64,000 nucleotides of DNA from Telmatospirillum sp. (GTDB lineage Bacteria > Pseudomonadota > Alphaproteobacteria > CACIAM-22H2). A model generated the notes under the pieces. It was not told the DNA's origin and searched no databases. It saw nothing but the letters and a program-made list of their open reading frames with translations. This document shows positions 45,371 through 54,511 of this stretch, piece by piece (positions within the stretch are counted from its first letter, which is position 1; the number at the start of each line of letters is the position of its first letter). Location: positions 1 to 64,000 of the forward strand of contig JADCGL010000013.1 of NCBI GenBank assembly GCA_020248985.1, in the 5' to 3' direction. A program made the position numbers and the translations under genes.

Positions 45371-47089
45371 ATGAAGGGCATGAAAAAGGGTTTGGCGCAG
45401 TACGGCGATGCGGGCTTCTCGCTGTTCCTGCGCAAGGCGTTCATCAAGGCGATGGGCTATTCGGACGACGCGCTCGATCGCCCGATCATCGGCATCACCG
45501 ATACCTATTCGGCCTACAATGCGTGCCACCGCAACGTCCCCGAACTGATCGACGCGATCAAGCGCGGCGTCATGCTTGCGGGCGGCTTGCCGATCGAGTT
45601 TCCGATCATCTCGATCCACGAGGCCTTCTCGCATCCCACGAGCATGTTCCTGCGCAATTTGATGGCGATCGCGGCCGAAGAGATGGTGCGCGCCCAGCCG
45701 ATGGATGCCGTCGTGATGATCGGGGGGTGCGACAAGACGGTGCCGGCCTTGCTGATGGCGGCCGCCAGCGCCGACGTGCCCGCGATCCTGACCGTGACGG
45801 GCCCGATGATCACCGGCAGCCACAAAGGCGAGCGCCTCGGTGCCTGCACCGACTGCCGCCGCCTGTGGGGCAAGCACCGCGCCGGTGCGATCGACGCGGC
45901 CGAGATCGACGAAATCAACGAACAACTCGCACCCGGCCCCGGCACCTGCATGGTCATGGGCACGGCGAGCACGATGGCGCTGTGCGCCGAAGCGATGGGC
46001 ATGATGCTGCCGGGCGGGGCGTGCATTCCGGCCGTTCATGCCGACCGTCTGCGCCACGCCGAGGCGACGGGCGCGCGTGCCGTCGCAATGGCAAAAGAAG
46101 ATTTGCGTCCGTCGCGCATCATGACGCCGCCTGCGCTCAACAACGCGCTGCGCGTGCTGCAGGCCATCGGCGGCTCGACGAACGGCCTTGTCCATCTGGC
46201 GGCGGTTGCCGGGCGGCTCGGCATCGACATCGACTACGCCGCGTTCGACCGGATGGGCGTCGAGACGCCGGTGCTGGTCGATCTGAAGCCCTCCGGCCAG
46301 CATTATATGGAGGATCTCCACAAGGCGGGCGGGCTTGGCCCGATCCTGCGCGAGATCCGCGACCAGTTGGACCTCGATTGCCTGACTGTGACCGGCGGCA
46401 CGCTCGGTTCGACGATCCCGCCGGTTGCGACCTGGCAGCAGGATGTCGTGCGCACCGCTGCGAACCCGATCCACAAGGGCGGCGGACTTCGCATGCTCTA
46501 CGGCAACCTGGCGCCGAACGGTGCGGTCATCAAACAAGCGGCGGCGACCCAAAGACTCCTCAAGCATACGGGCCGCGCCGTCGTGTTCGAATCGCTCGCC
46601 GACCTTGCAGCACGGATCGACAGTCCCGATCTCGACGTGACAGCCGACGATGTTCTGGTACTCAAGAACGCTGGCCCCAAAGGCGCGCCGGGCATGCCGG
46701 AGGCGGGCTATCTGCCGATTCCGAAGAAACTCGCTGCGGCCGGCGTCACCGATATGGTCCGCATATCCGACGCGCGCATGAGCGGAACCGCGTTCGGCAC
46801 GATCGTGCTCCATGTGAGCCCGGAATGTGCGGCCGGCGGGCCGCTGGCCTTGGTCCGGAACGGCGACCGGATATCGCTCGACGTGGCGGCCGGCAAGATC
46901 GAGCTCCACGTGGACGAGGCCGAACTCGTGCGGCGTCGGCGCGATTGGGCGCCGCCGGCGCATCCCGAGCGCGGCTACTACAAGCTCTATTTCGACGAGG
47001 TTCTGCAGGCCGAATACGGCTGCGACTTCGATTTTCTGCGCAAGGTTCCGCTCGGCAAAAGCGGGAACCGGGAAGCATCGGGTACATAG
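45371..47089 (+). CDS. IlvD/Edd-family dehydratase, third paralogue
   Basis: A 572-residue Fe-S dehydratase. Cluster cysteines lie in TDTYSAYNACHRN (about 54), IGGCDKTVPA (about 121) and GTCMVMGTAST (about 193); GDRISLDV and ISDARMSGTAFGT close the family pattern. It differs from the two other dehydratases of the window in the N-terminal KGLAQYGDAGFSLFLRKAF segment, which is typical of uncharacterised sugar-acid dehydratases rather than of valine/isoleucine biosynthesis. It lies in the operon controlled by operator site A, which suggests that the imported ligand is an aldonate. Confidence 0.85.
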   Translation: MKGMKKGLAQYGDAGFSLFLRKAFIKAMGYSDDALDRPIIGITDTYSAYNACHRNVPELIDAIKRGVMLAGGLPIEFPIISIHEAFSHPTSMFLRNLMAIAAEEMVRAQPMDAVVMIGGCDKTVPALLMAAASADVPAILTVTGPMITGSHKGERLGACTDCRRLWGKHRAGAIDAAEIDEINEQLAPGPGTCMVMGTASTMALCAEAMGMMLPGGACIPAVHADRLRHAEATGARAVAMAKEDLRPSRIMTPPALNNALRVLQAIGGSTNGLVHLAAVAGRLGIDIDYAAFDRMGVETPVLVDLKPSGQHYMEDLHKAGGLGPILREIRDQLDLDCLTVTGGTLGSTIPPVATWQQDVVRTAANPIHKGGGLRMLYGNLAPNGAVIKQAAATQRLLKHTGRAVVFESLADLAARIDSPDLDVTADDVLVLKNAGPKGAPGMPEAGYLPIPKKLAAAGVTDMVRISDARMSGTAFGTIVLHVSPECAAGGPLALVRNGDRISLDVAAGKIELHVDEAELVRRRRDWAPPAHPERGYYKLYFDEVLQAEYGCDFDFLRKVPLGKSGNREASGT

Positions 47090-47102
47090 CGAGGGCGGGG
47101 AC

Positions 47103-48176
47103 GTGAAAAAACTGAAAGTGGCGATCGTCGGGTGCGGTTGGGTTGCGGGGAACCAATTCGAAAACGGGTTCGCGCAATTGCGCGATCTCTTCGATGTCGT
47201 GGCCTGCTGCGAGATCGACGAAGCGCGCCTCGCGGCGTTTGCGGCAAAATACGGAGTAGCGAAAACAGTGTCGCGTTATGCCGACCTGCTCGACATGGCC
47301 GACATCGACGTCGTCAGTATCTGCACGCCGCCGTCCGAGCACCATGCGATGGTCCGGGCGGCACTTGCGGCGGGAAAGCACGCGCTCTGCGAGAAGCCGT
47401 TTACGAGCTCGCTCGAATTGATGGACGACATCATCGCCGCCCAGAAATCTTCGTCCGCGCGCGTGATGCCGATCTTCCAGTACAGATACGGGCCCGGCTT
47501 CGAACGCGCGCGTGCACTCGTGCGCTCGGGGCTCGGCGGCAAGCTCTACGTCTCGGCGATCGAAACGGCGTGGCTGCGCGGTGCCGTCTACTATCAGGTC
47601 CCGTGGCGGGGCAAATTCGCGACCGAACTGGGCGGCGTTCTCGTCACGCAGTCGATCCACATACACGACTTGTTCATGTGCCTGGCCGGGCCCGTCGCCA
47701 AAGTCGCGGCGTTCAAGGCGACGCGCGTGAACCCCATCGAGGTCGAGGATTGCGCCGTCGCGAGCCTGCAGATGTCCGACGGCTCGCTCGCTTCGCTGAC
47801 GGCGACCCTGGGGTCGGCGCGGCCATCGACCCGGATGCGGTTCTGTTTCGAGAATTTCACGATCGAACGCCACTGCTTCGACCTCGACGCGCCCAAGCCG
47901 GCGCTGGAGCCCTGGACCGTCGTGCCGATGCGTCCGGAACTCCAGCGCGATATTGACGCGGCGACGGCTGGCCTGCAGCCGGGCGATCTGTTCTTTGCCG
48001 GCCAGTTTCGGTCGTTCCACCGGTCGGTAGTGGAGCAAGCGCCGTTCGACATCACGCTCGAGGATTCGCGCCGGTCGCTGGAGCTGATCACCGCGATCTA
48101 TTCGGCGGCGGAGACGGGCACGGTCGAGAGCCTGCCGATCGACCGGCGGCATGCACGCTATAAGGGTTGGTCTTGA
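47103..48176 (+). CDS. Gfo/Idh/MocA-family oxidoreductase
   Basis: A 357-residue NAD(P)-dependent dehydrogenase. The Rossmann motif is VGCGWVAGNQ (about 8-17), the EKP motif is ALCEKPF (about 95-101), and the C-terminal substrate domain contains TQSIHIHDLFMCL near residue 187 with His residues in the usual catalytic place. The start is GTG 47103, 7 bases after GGCGGGG. It follows the dehydratase by 13 bases. It probably oxidises a sugar or cyclitol hydroxyl. Confidence 0.88.
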   Translation: MKKLKVAIVGCGWVAGNQFENGFAQLRDLFDVVACCEIDEARLAAFAAKYGVAKTVSRYADLLDMADIDVVSICTPPSEHHAMVRAALAAGKHALCEKPFTSSLELMDDIIAAQKSSSARVMPIFQYRYGPGFERARALVRSGLGGKLYVSAIETAWLRGAVYYQVPWRGKFATELGGVLVTQSIHIHDLFMCLAGPVAKVAAFKATRVNPIEVEDCAVASLQMSDGSLASLTATLGSARPSTRMRFCFENFTIERHCFDLDAPKPALEPWTVVPMRPELQRDIDAATAGLQPGDLFFAGQFRSFHRSVVEQAPFDITLEDSRRSLELITAIYSAAETGTVESLPIDRRHARYKGWS

Positions 48177-48274
48177 GCGCGTGATTGTTTTGGATTGAAG
48201 TGAAACCGCGGCATGGCTTAAGAATAAGAGAGAAAAGGCTTTAGTTTCAAAGCAGATAAAGCGGGGCGCGCAGG

Positions 48275-49375
48275 GTGGCCAAGAAGTCGAAGTCGGCGGT
48301 AAATACGGCGCGCGCCAAGCCGATCAAGCGCCGTATCCGCAAGCAGAGCCCGTCGTCGGCAAAGCTCGAGGATGTCGCGCGCGCCGCCGGCGTATCGACC
48401 GCGACCGCATCGCGCGTTCTGAACACGCCGGACAAAGTCCAGCCCGCCACGCGCGAACGCGTCGAAGCCGCAATCCGGGCGTTGAACTGGATCCCGCACG
48501 GGGCCGCGAAAGCGCTTGCCTCGCTGCGGACGCGGACGGTGGGCGCGCTTATTCCCACGCTCGGCCACCAAGCGATCATGGCGATGGTGGAGGCGATCCA
48601 GCAGGATCTGAGCGACGCCGGCTATACGCTGTTTCTCGGCAAGCCGGAACTCCAGCCGGATCGAACGCTGCGGCAGGCATCCAAGATGCTGGAAAACGGC
48701 ATCGAGTGCCTGATCCTGATGGGTGAGGAGCAGCCGCCGGGCCTCATCGACTTCCTCGAGAGCCGCAACGTGTTCTACGTGACCGCCTATACGAGCGGGC
48801 GCTACGGCGGACGAAATTGCATCGGCTTTGACAATTTCGTCGAGATGTCGCGGCTCACCGAATATCTGCTGAGCCTCGGCCATCGCGACTTTGCGATCGT
48901 GTCGCGCAGCTACGAGGGCAATGATCGCATTCGCCAACGCATCGAAGCCGTCAAAGCGGTGCTCGCCAATGTCGGACTTGCCGTGCGGCCGCAGCACGAG
49001 ATCATCGTCGAGAAATATCTGATTGGCGCAGGTCGCGAAGGGATGCAGCGGTTGCTGAAATCCGAGGGCGTACGTCCAACCGCGGTCATATGTGCCAACG
49101 ACTATCTCGCCGCCGGCGCCGTCATCGAGGCCAAGGCCGCCGGCCTTTCGGTACCGCGTGACATTAGCGTGACGGGTTTTGACGATCTCGAAATGTCGGC
49201 GCAGATCGAACCGCCGCTGACGACCGTGCGCGTGCCGGCGATCGCCATCGGCCATGCGATCGCGCGCTTCATCGTTGGCACGCTCGAAAAACAGCCCGAT
49301 GCGCGTCTGCCCGAGCGCTTCAATGCGGAGCTGATGATTCGCGGCAGTACGGCGGCCGCACCCGCAAAGGCCTGA
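48275..49375 (+). CDS. LacI-family transcriptional regulator of the 42.7-64 kb region
   Basis: A 366-residue regulator with a basic 30-residue leader, an HTH and hinge at about 31-90 (KLEDVARAAGVSTATASRVLNTPDKVQ, then HGAAKALASLRTRT) and a sensor domain (GALIPTLGHQAIMAMVEAIQQ to VTGFDDLEMSAQIEPPLTTVRVP). The start is GTG 48275. It is encoded between the Ssu-type operon and the TRAP operon. Seven copies of a LacI-type pseudo-palindrome lie in nearby intergenic regions, so it is the natural regulator for them. One copy begins on the last base of its own stop codon. Confidence 0.9.
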   Translation: MAKKSKSAVNTARAKPIKRRIRKQSPSSAKLEDVARAAGVSTATASRVLNTPDKVQPATRERVEAAIRALNWIPHGAAKALASLRTRTVGALIPTLGHQAIMAMVEAIQQDLSDAGYTLFLGKPELQPDRTLRQASKMLENGIECLILMGEEQPPGLIDFLESRNVFYVTAYTSGRYGGRNCIGFDNFVEMSRLTEYLLSLGHRDFAIVSRSYEGNDRIRQRIEAVKAVLANVGLAVRPQHEIIVEKYLIGAGREGMQRLLKSEGVRPTAVICANDYLAAGAVIEAKAAGLSVPRDISVTGFDDLEMSAQIEPPLTTVRVPAIAIGHAIARFIVGTLEKQPDARLPERFNAELMIRGSTAAAPAKA

Positions 49376-49390
49376 CTTAATCGCTTACAT
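49375..49390 (-). promoter_or_regulatory. LacI-type operator (site B2) at the end of the regulator gene
   Basis: On the minus strand ATGTAAGCGATTAAGT, sharing the ATGTAAGCG core with sites A, B, E and F. It lies 144 bp centre to centre from site B, a distance suited to repression by DNA looping. Confidence 0.55.
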
Positions 49391-49491
49391 GACACTCGAT
49401 ATTCGGCGATCGCATCGTCGGTCGATCGTGTCCGGATCGCTTTTCACTTTTACGTTTTCCCATATTTTTTCGGAATGAAGCATCGTTCCGC

Positions 49492-49534
49492 TTGACAGCT
49501 TCGGCTTCGATACGCACGATGTAAGCGGTTTCTC
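49492..49534 (+). promoter_or_regulatory. Promoter and LacI-type operator (site B) of the TRAP operon
   Basis: TTGACA (49492-49497) is followed 17 bases later by a weak CACGAT -10. The operator ATGTAAGCGGTTTCTC (49519-49534) overlaps it and is identical to site A over 14 bases. The transcript leader to the dctP start is about 125 bases and includes a small TCCGC/GCGGA hairpin near 49602-49616. Confidence 0.65.
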
Positions 49535-49650
49535 AAATCCCTGGTTCGGCGCTCTTCCGGACCAAGGGACGGGCGACTCAAAGAAAATGCCCGCATCGGC
49601 TTCCGCGGAAAGCGGACCGAGCGGCCAAAAATTTAGGGAAGGAAATCGCA

Positions 49651-50652
49651 ATGAACTCTCGTCGTAAATTTCTGGCCGGTGGCGCCGCAGCGGTCGGCGC
49701 CATGACCATCGTTGGCCGCGCATCGGCGCAGGCCGTGTCGGTTCGGGTCGGCAACGTCTATCCCGCTACGCACACGATTCCGGTCGCCACGGGTCGCTTC
49801 AAGCAGCTCGCCGAGCAGAAATCGGGCGGCAGATTGTCGGTAACCATCTTCAACAACAGCGAACTCGGTTCGGAACGCGAGATGGCCGAGATGGTGCGCG
49901 GCGGCTCGCTCGAGATGGTGCTGAGCGGTCTTCCGGGTACGGGCGCCTACGCGCCCGAGATCGAGGTGATGGAGGCATTCTACGTCTATCGCAATGTCGA
50001 GGACCTGAAGCTCATCACCGACGCCATTTTCGGCGACCTCCAGGGGTTCGTCCAGCCCAAGGGCTTCCAACTCGTCGGGCTCATGTACCAAGGGCCGCGC
50101 AACGTGCTCTCGAACCGGTCGCTCAAGACGCTGGCGGATTTCCGGGGCCTTCGGCTCCGCATCCCTAACACGCCGCTCTTCGTCGGCCTCGCGCGCAGCT
50201 GGGGTGCCGTGCCGACGGCGATCGCGCTCGCCGAGGTCTATACCTCGTTCGAGTCGGGCGTCATCAACGCCATGGAAGCGACCCATGAGACGATGGTGAC
50301 GAGCAATTTCCACGAAAAGGCCAAGTTCCTGCTGACCACGCGGCACAACCACTATCCCCAGCCGATCGTCGCCAACAAGGCTTGGTTCGACCGCCTGCCC
50401 AAGGATCTGCAGGATATCATCACGTCTTCGGCGCAGGAAGCCGGTGCCTATCAGCTGACGCTGCACAAGGCCGCCGACGACCAGGCGCTTGCGACGATGC
50501 GGGCGGCGGGCGTGACGATCACGGAACTGACGGATGCCGAAATCCAGACGTTCCGTGCGCCGCTGATCGAAATGAACCGGCAGCATTTCACCAATCGCGG
50601 GCCGAAGGTGGTCGAGGTCTACGAAAAGATGCTGAAGCTCAGCAAGTATTGA
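49651..50652 (+). CDS. dctP: TRAP transporter substrate-binding protein
   Basis: A 333-residue DctP-type periplasmic protein that binds an organic acid for a sodium-driven TRAP carrier. The leader MNSRRKFLAGGAAAVG has a classical twin-arginine SRRKFL motif and a cleavage site after ASA (about 27). The family core SLEMVLSGLPGTGAYAPEIEV, LADFRGLRLRIPNTPLF (with the carboxylate-binding Arg) and TSFESGVINAMEA is clear. ATG 49651 follows AGGGAAGGA. It is the first of dctPQM and then enoyl-CoA hydratase. Confidence 0.93.
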   Translation: MNSRRKFLAGGAAAVGAMTIVGRASAQAVSVRVGNVYPATHTIPVATGRFKQLAEQKSGGRLSVTIFNNSELGSEREMAEMVRGGSLEMVLSGLPGTGAYAPEIEVMEAFYVYRNVEDLKLITDAIFGDLQGFVQPKGFQLVGLMYQGPRNVLSNRSLKTLADFRGLRLRIPNTPLFVGLARSWGAVPTAIALAEVYTSFESGVINAMEATHETMVTSNFHEKAKFLLTTRHNHYPQPIVANKAWFDRLPKDLQDIITSSAQEAGAYQLTLHKAADDQALATMRAAGVTITELTDAEIQTFRAPLIEMNRQHFTNRGPKVVEVYEKMLKLSKY

Positions 50653-50679
50653 TCCGACCGTCCGTCGCCGAGGGAAGCC

Positions 50680-51177
50680 ATGTTCGATCGTCTCTACGTC
50701 AAAGTCATCGAGATCCTTGTCTTCGTCGCGCTCGCGGCGATGGTCGGGATCGGTTTTCTCTCGACGGCGCTGCGTTCCGTCCCCGGTTGGGGCGGTCTCT
50801 ACTGGGCCGAGGAGATCATCCGCTATGCATGCATCTGGATGGTCTTTCTCTGCTCGGGTCTCACTATTCGCTACGGGATCCATTTTCGGGTCGATCTCGT
50901 GCTCGCCAGGTTGCCGCGGCGGGCCGGGATCGCACTCGCTCTCTTCGCCATCGCCGTCATGATTTGGTTCGAGGCCGTTCTGATTTGGTTCGGATCGAAG
51001 GTGACGATCATGAACATGGAACAGCAATCGACCTCGCTCGAATTCCCGATGGGATACGTCTATGTCGCCATCCCCATCGGCGGCGCGCTGATGCTCTTCG
51101 AGACGTTGCGGCTCGCCTGGACTATCTGGAACCGCGGCGAACCGATTCCGGCTAGCGAACAGCCATTGGTTGATTGA
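50680..51177 (+). CDS. dctQ: TRAP transporter small membrane subunit
   Basis: A 165-residue protein with four hydrophobic spans, the DctQ fold. WAEEIIRYACIWMVFLCSGLTIRYGIHFRVD near residue 46 is the family signature. It begins 28 bases after the dctP stop and ends 13 bases before dctM. Confidence 0.92.
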   Translation: MFDRLYVKVIEILVFVALAAMVGIGFLSTALRSVPGWGGLYWAEEIIRYACIWMVFLCSGLTIRYGIHFRVDLVLARLPRRAGIALALFAIAVMIWFEAVLIWFGSKVTIMNMEQQSTSLEFPMGYVYVAIPIGGALMLFETLRLAWTIWNRGEPIPASEQPLVD

Positions 51178-51189
51178 AGGAGTTCCATT

Positions 51190-52476
51190 TTGCTTCCCAC
51201 ACTGATCTCGGTCTTCTTTGTTTTGCTGATTCTCGGCGTTCCCATCGCATTTTCGATCGGTGCGGCGACCTTCATCCCGCTCATGCTCGACGGCCGGCTA
51301 CCCTTCACGCTGGTGATCACGCGCCTGTTCGGCGGCATGGATTCGTTCCCGCTGATGGCCATTCCGTTTTTCGTGCTGACGGGAACGCTCGCAAGTGCGT
51401 GCAATCTGGTCGATCGGATCATGCAGCTTGCGAGCTTCATGGTCGGTCGCATGCGCGCCGGGCTTGCGCAGGTCGATATCGTGACGTCGATGCTCTTCGG
51501 CGGCGTGTCCGGATCGGCGGTCGCCGACTGTGCCGCCACCGCCGGAATTCTCATTCCAAGCATGACCAACAAGGGTTATCCCGCATCCTATGCGGTCGGC
51601 GTCTGCGCCACGTCGTCGACGATCGGCGCTCTGATCCCGCCGAGCATCCCGATGATCATCTACGGCTTCCTCACCGGCGTTTCGACCGGGCAGCTGTTCT
51701 TGGCCGGTGCGTTGCCAGGCGTTCTGGTCGGAATCTTGCTGATGATCGCGGCTTATGTCCTCTCGGTTAGGGGCGGTTTTGGCAAAAACGACGACGCGCC
51801 GCCGCGGACGATGATCGGATTCGTCCATGTGATGAAAGAGTCGGGACCCGCTATGACGATCCCGTTCATCATCATCGGCGGCATCGTCGGCGGCGTCTTC
51901 ACGCCGACCGAAGCCGGCATCGTCGCGGCGGTCGCGGTCCTCGTCATCGGCCATTTCTTCTATGGCGGCTTCACGTGGCGCCGGCTGCGCGAGGCTGTCA
52001 TGGGAGCGGCACTGACAACCTCGATGGTCATGCTAATCCTGGCGGCATCGACCGTCTTTGCCAATCTCCTGACGCGCGCGCAGTTCCAGTCGGAAGCCAT
52101 TGTCCTACTCAACGCGATCACGAGCGTGGCCGAACTCCAGCTGCTGCTGGTCGTCATCATGCTGCTGATCCTCGGCTGCTTCATCGACGGCACGGCCATC
52201 CTGATCATGTTCGCAGCACCCCTCTTCGGCGTCGGCCAGGCGCTCGGCTACGATCCACTGCAGTTCGGCACGGTCATCGTGATGTGCTGCCTCATCGGCG
52301 GCGTAACGCCGCCGGTGGGTACATTGATGTTCATCAGCGCTGCCGTTGCGCGCATCGGTCTTGGGGAAGCCTCGCGCGGAATCTTCCCCTTCTTCCTGGC
52401 GCTTTGCGTTGCACTCTTTTTGGTCGCGGCAATCCCGCCGCTGACGACGTTCCTGCCCCGCTTGTTGCTGGGTTGA
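51190..52476 (+). CDS. dctM: TRAP transporter large membrane subunit
   Basis: A 428-residue carrier with about a dozen spans, the DctM fold. Landmarks are GAATFIPLM, the MAIPFFVLTG loop, LFGGVSGSAVADCAATAGI near residue 102 and IPPSIPMIIYG near 149. The start is TTG 51190, 7 bases after AAGGAG; the first Met would remove the first helix. An acid ligand is implied for this system. Confidence 0.93.
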   Translation: MLPTLISVFFVLLILGVPIAFSIGAATFIPLMLDGRLPFTLVITRLFGGMDSFPLMAIPFFVLTGTLASACNLVDRIMQLASFMVGRMRAGLAQVDIVTSMLFGGVSGSAVADCAATAGILIPSMTNKGYPASYAVGVCATSSTIGALIPPSIPMIIYGFLTGVSTGQLFLAGALPGVLVGILLMIAAYVLSVRGGFGKNDDAPPRTMIGFVHVMKESGPAMTIPFIIIGGIVGGVFTPTEAGIVAAVAVLVIGHFFYGGFTWRRLREAVMGAALTTSMVMLILAASTVFANLLTRAQFQSEAIVLLNAITSVAELQLLLVVIMLLILGCFIDGTAILIMFAAPLFGVGQALGYDPLQFGTVIVMCCLIGGVTPPVGTLMFISAAVARIGLGEASRGIFPFFLALCVALFLVAAIPPLTTFLPRLLLG

Positions 52477-52493
52477 CCCCGGGGTCCGTGAGC

Positions 52494-53279
52494 ATGATCG
52501 ATCTTTCCCACCTGATCGCCCGCGAGACGCCGGCACCGCATGTCGTGCTGCTGCGGATCAACAGGCCCGAAAAGAAAAACGCGCTGCACAGCACGATGGT
52601 GATCGAACTTGCGCGACGCCTCGACGAGGCGGCCGCCGACATCGACGTTCGCGTGGTCGTCCTGACGGGCACCGAAGAGACGTTCGCTGCTGGTGCGGAC
52701 ATTGCCGAGATGCTCGAGCGCGGCCCGGCCGGAACCTCGAACAATCCCGATCGCGTCAAGGCGTGGCGCCGGCTCGAGAAGTTTCCGAAGCCGATCATCG
52801 CCGCGGTCAACGGCGTTGCATTCGGTGCGGGCAACGAGCTTGCGTTGACCTGCGACTTCATCATCGCAGGCAAAAACGCGCAGTTCGGCCAGCCGGAGGT
52901 GAAAATCGGCGGCATGGCCGGCGACGGCGGCACGCAGCGCTTGCCGCGCAAGATCGGCCCGAACATGGCGTCCTACATGCTCATGACGGGCGATCCGATC
53001 GACGCCGAGACCGCGTGGCGGCTCGGTTATGTGATCGAAATCTGCGAAACGTCGAAGACGGTTGCGCGGGCGGTTGAAATCGCCGCGACGATCGCCTCGC
53101 GTGCACCGCTCGCGGTTCAATACACGAAAGCCTGCATCGGCGTGGCTGTCGGCGCCACGCACGAAAACGGCATTGCCTACGAGCGCGATTCTCTGTGGCG
53201 CAACTCGATGGCCGAAGATCGCCGCGAAGGCATGTCGGCCTTCGTCGAGAAACGTGCCCCGAAATTCACCGGCAGATAG
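52494..53279 (+). CDS. Enoyl-CoA hydratase/isomerase family (crotonase)
   Basis: A 261-residue crotonase-fold enzyme acting on acyl-CoA thioesters. The oxyanion-hole segments are ETFAAGADIAEM (about 62-73) and VNGVAFGAGNELALTCDF (about 104-121), and GQPEVKIGGMAGDGGTQRLPR carries a Gly where hydratases usually have the second catalytic Glu. ATG 52494 is chosen; GTG 52488 is also possible. It follows dctM by 17 bases, so uptake is linked with CoA chemistry. It converges with the CoA-transferase gene 10 bases downstream. Confidence 0.88.
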   Translation: MIDLSHLIARETPAPHVVLLRINRPEKKNALHSTMVIELARRLDEAAADIDVRVVVLTGTEETFAAGADIAEMLERGPAGTSNNPDRVKAWRRLEKFPKPIIAAVNGVAFGAGNELALTCDFIIAGKNAQFGQPEVKIGGMAGDGGTQRLPRKIGPNMASYMLMTGDPIDAETAWRLGYVIEICETSKTVARAVEIAATIASRAPLAVQYTKACIGVAVGATHENGIAYERDSLWRNSMAEDRREGMSAFVEKRAPKFTGR

Positions 53280-53289
53280 ACGGGGCCGG

Positions 53290-54474
53290 TCAGGCGGCGG
53301 GCTTGGTTCCGTCGCCGACGACGCCGCGCTTGATGAGGTCGTCGATCTTTTCCTTCGAGTAGCCGAGTTCGCTCAAGGCCTCGCGCGTATTCTCGCCGAT
53401 ACCGTAGGCGCGGATGCGCAGCGGCAGTGTTGCGTCGTCGTACTTGACCGGATGGTTGACCAGAACCGCCTTCTCGCCGCGGATATCGATCTCGGTGAAC
53501 GCGTCGACCGCTTTGGCTTGCGGGTCGTCGGCGACGTCGTCGAAATCGTAGATCTTGCTGTACCAGAGTCCGGCCGCGTCGAACGCCTTTGCGACGTCGG
53601 CGTATTTTTTCGTCGCGACGACTTTGGCGAAAACCTGCGCGTAGCGGTCGCGCTCCTTGAAGCGGTCGATATGCGCGATCTCGCGCAACTCGTCGCTGTC
53701 GAGCGCGTCGGCGACCTTCATCGGGTCGTTGACGGACATCGCGATCGCAGCGTCGAGCAGTTTGAACTGGCCGTAGGGCGCTTGGTGGTACCAAGTCGCC
53801 AAATGGGCATCGCGTTTGAGGATCTTGCGATCCGGGCGCGTCGACAGATAAACCGTCAGCGGTTCGGTCTGCAGATCGAGCCCCGCCGTGTAGAGCGAGC
53901 TTTCGACCTTCGTGCCTTTTCCCGTCGTGAGTTTCTTGACGAAGGCCGCGATGATCCCCATGGCGAGCACGGCACCGCCATGTTGGTCGATCACCGCCGA
54001 GCCGACGGCGCGCGGTTCGTCGTTGCCGGTCGCAGCCATGAGGCCGGTGCGCGCCTGGACGATGATGTCCTGGCTCGCCTTCGAGATCATCGGACCCTTG
54101 CTGCCCCAGCCGGTGCCGCTCGCATAGATGATGTCCGGCTTTACCTTCTTGAGTTCTTCGTAGCCGAGGCCGAGGCGGTCCATGACGCCCGCCCGGTAGT
54201 TCTCGACCACGACGTCGGACTTCGCGACCATCTCTTTGATGATCGCGAGGCCTTCCGGACTTTTGAGATTCACCGCGAACGTCTTTTTGTTGCGGAAGGC
54301 GCAAAGATAGAGGCCCGCCACACCGCCGATATGCGGCCCCGCCCAGCGGCGTGCGCGTTCTCCTTCGATCGGTTCGACCTTCGTCACGTCCGCGCCGAGG
54401 TCGCCCAGATACTGCGTGCAGGCGGGTCCCTGGAGCACGTGGCAGAAGCTTAGGACTTTCATTTTCTCGAGCAT
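53290..54474 (-). CDS. Family III CoA-transferase (CaiB/BaiF)-like
   Basis: A 394-residue protein of the family that moves CoA between carboxylic acids. GPACTQYLGDLGADVTKVE (about 16-34), NLKSPEG, VVVENYRAGVMDRLGLGYE (about 88-106) and IIYASGTGWG are standard. The catalytic aspartate normally found in a VDVSxxDA motif corresponds to T196 in KVESSLYTAGLD; a nearby D200 is the only acid. So either the Asp is shifted or the enzyme works differently. The start is ATG 54474, 37 bases after the aldehyde dehydrogenase stop, probably one transcript with it. Confidence 0.85.
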   Translation of the reverse strand: MLEKMKVLSFCHVLQGPACTQYLGDLGADVTKVEPIEGERARRWAGPHIGGVAGLYLCAFRNKKTFAVNLKSPEGLAIIKEMVAKSDVVVENYRAGVMDRLGLGYEELKKVKPDIIYASGTGWGSKGPMISKASQDIIVQARTGLMAATGNDEPRAVGSAVIDQHGGAVLAMGIIAAFVKKLTTGKGTKVESSLYTAGLDLQTEPLTVYLSTRPDRKILKRDAHLATWYHQAPYGQFKLLDAAIAMSVNDPMKVADALDSDELREIAHIDRFKERDRYAQVFAKVVATKKYADVAKAFDAAGLWYSKIYDFDDVADDPQAKAVDAFTEIDIRGEKAVLVNHPVKYDDATLPLRIRAYGIGENTREALSELGYSKEKIDDLIKRGVVGDGTKPAA

Positions 54475-54511
54475 GTCGGTCTCCGGTGTCGTGCTGCGCG
54501 TCGGAACGGGT

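Noticed and set aside
44486-46963. 825-codon minus-strand frame opposite the ATPase and dehydratase genes
   Set aside because: GC-rich antisense frame with typical shadow composition; both plus-strand genes have complete family motifs.
48200-48215. GTGAAACCGCGGCATG upstream of the LacI gene at 48275, resembling one half of site A read inversely
   Set aside because: Only one half matches; the second half does not align. Autoregulation is possible but not supported.
52494-53279. Naming the crotonase as a specific short-chain enoyl-CoA hydratase
   Set aside because: The second catalytic Glu position is occupied by Gly, so hydratase, isomerase or hydrolase chemistry cannot be distinguished.
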